A stretch of 6,804 nucleotides of DNA, taken from contig JAJZFK010000024.1 of assembly GCA_021805405.1 (NCBI GenBank), forward strand, positions 1-6,804, written 5' to 3'. Of this stretch, positions 5,903 through 6,804 are shown piece after piece. The position numbers and the translations under genes are program-made. Source of the stretch: a bacterium (GTDB taxonomy: Bacteria > Armatimonadota > Chthonomonadetes > Chthonomonadales > Chthonomonadaceae). The notes under the pieces were generated by a model, which saw only the letters and a list, made by a program, of their open reading frames with translations, made no database searches and had not been told where the DNA came from. Numbering within the stretch: the first letter of the stretch is position 1; every line of letters starts with the position of its first letter.

Positions 5903-5935
5903 AAGGCTCCGAAAGCTGTGGGCTTTCGGAGCCTT
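5903..5935 (-). terminator. Perfect 14-bp hairpin behind the oxidoreductase gene, possible terminator
   Basis: The two arms at 5903-5916 and 5922-5935 are fully complementary (14 bp, GC-rich middle) around a 5-nt loop. The hairpin begins about 20 nt past the stop codon of the upstream oxidoreductase gene and ends about 33 nt before the ApbE GTG. On the minus strand only two T residues follow the stem before GCGC, so the U-tract is weak. I see no clear promoter between the hairpin and the ApbE gene, so partial read-through is likely. A processing or stabilising hairpin is the alternative. Confidence 0.5.
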
Positions 5936-5955
5936 TAAAGAATAACCGCCGGTGG

Positions 5956-6804
5956 TTAAATAAGGCGCATCTTCTCTGCGTCAAACAGCATTTCCCGGTT
6001 CTGTCGGTACGCCATCTCACCCATCGAGAGCGCAACCTGTACCTTGGTGGCAATATCAATATTGCAGTTGGGCACCAGTTTGGGATTTCGCACGCACTCC
6101 AGGAAGTTGTGCTCGTGCTTTTCAATAGACTCCATGGCGCCCGGTACGTGGAGGTTCACTTCGTCCAGTTGGTCGGCAGCAATGCCTTGCGGCATGATAT
6201 GTACCTGGCCACCCCCAAACATGGCGAATTCAATAGTTGCAAGGTGGGTACGGATGGTAGGCGTAAGACCATGATCGTTGGTGGTTGACCCTGCCAGGAT
6301 CATGGTGAAGCCCGATGGGTACTCAATAATCTGATGAACAGTATCCGGTACTTCGCGGTCTTTCTGAATGAGAAGGTCGCCGGTGGATACAACTCGTCGT
6401 GGGTACTCCAGCTTGCCCATTGCAATCATAATGGGAGTGAGGACGTGTGGCCAAAGGTCACCGGCGATACCTGCCGAATAACTCCAGAATTTCCTCCAGC
6501 GGAAGAACCTCTGTTTGTCAAACTCATGTTTGTGATGGCAAGGCTCCTCAAAGATCTTCCAGTGCGTATTTTCCGGTGTTGCCTCTGCGTCTAAAGGATA
6601 GTAATTCCACTCGCCATCGGTAGAGTTACGGCAGTAAGAACCCTGCGACCAGACGATTGGTCCGTACTTTCCGGTGGCAATCTGATCGCCGATGTATTTG
6701 TAGGTGGGGTCGGAACTTGCCTGCACACCCATCTGGAATACCACGCCGGTGCGCAGGGCAGTCTCATGCATTTTAAGCGCTTCGTCTACACCTTTACACA
6801 ACGG
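5956..6804 (-). CDS. Gfo/Idh/MocA-family oxidoreductase, N-terminus beyond the window
   Basis: 282 codons before the stop are visible and the frame is open at the right edge. The first visible residues, P-L-C-K-G-V-D-E-A, fit what follows the glutamate-lysine of the family's E-K-P motif, so the N-terminal NAD(P)-binding Rossmann part (about 100-120 residues, including the catalytic lysine) is missing. The TTG near the edge is internal, not a start. Visible parts are the end of the Rossmann domain and the substrate-binding alpha/beta domain. A-G-I-A-G-D-L-W-P-H (111-120 of the visible chain) matches the family's conserved G-x-x-x-D-x-x-x-H segment. The C-terminal H-N-F-L-E-C-V-R-N-P (232-241) is typical. 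Family members oxidise or reduce sugars, inositols and similar compounds; the substrate cannot be told. A Tat signal, found in some members, could not be checked. Confidence 0.88.
   Translation of the reverse strand, partial: PLCKGVDEALKMHETALRTGVVFQMGVQASSDPTYKYIGDQIATGKYGPIVWSQGSYCRNSTDGEWNYYPLDAEATPENTHWKIFEEPCHHKHEFDKQRFFRWRKFWSYSAGIAGDLWPHVLTPIMIAMGKLEYPRRVVSTGDLLIQKDREVPDTVHQIIEYPSGFTMILAGSTTNDHGLTPTIRTHLATIEFAMFGGGQVHIMPQGIAADQLDEVNLHVPGAMESIEKHEHNFLECVRNPKLVPNCNIDIATKVQVALSMGEMAYRQNREMLFDAEKMRLI

Overview
The window is an ordinary bacterial chromosomal segment of moderate GC (roughly mid-50s by eye), with seven genes and short intergenic gaps. I see no insertion sequence, phage gene, CRISPR array, tRNA or rRNA. 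The SRP/S16/KH cluster, the fused two-domain class I fumarase and the frequent TTG/GTG starts backed by AGGAG-type Shine-Dalgarno sequences show a bacterium. The phylum cannot be fixed from this stretch. A deep-branching Gram-negative-type lineage such as Armatimonadota would fit, but that is a guess.

Left part, all on the minus strand, reading right to left: ffh (SRP54 GTPase), then rpsP (ribosomal protein S16), then a KH-domain RNA-binding protein (KhpA/YlqC family). The first few codons of a further gene, possibly rimM from the conserved order ffh-rpsP-khpA-rimM-trmD, run off the left edge. ffh has a good sigma-70-type promoter in front of it and a compact hairpin plus T-run at its stop codon. 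A weaker promoter may restart transcription ahead of rpsP-khpA. These genes serve membrane-protein targeting and ribosome assembly.

Middle, on the plus strand: a single-chain class I (4Fe-4S) fumarate hydratase transcribed divergently from ffh, then a gap holding a long imperfect stem-loop. Next comes a SpsF/KdsB-like nucleotidyltransferase-fold protein in which several family signature residues are replaced.

Right part, minus strand: an ApbE-family FAD:protein FMN transferase without a visible export signal, convergent with the SpsF-like gene and separated from it by only 3 bp. A perfect 14-bp hairpin lies upstream of it, and then comes a Gfo/Idh/MocA oxidoreductase whose N-terminal NAD-binding part lies beyond the right edge.

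Apart from the SRP/ribosome cluster, the genes do not form an obvious single pathway. No new multi-gene system is apparent. The most interesting items are the degenerate SpsF-like protein, the orphan cytoplasmic-looking ApbE and the intergenic stem-loops.
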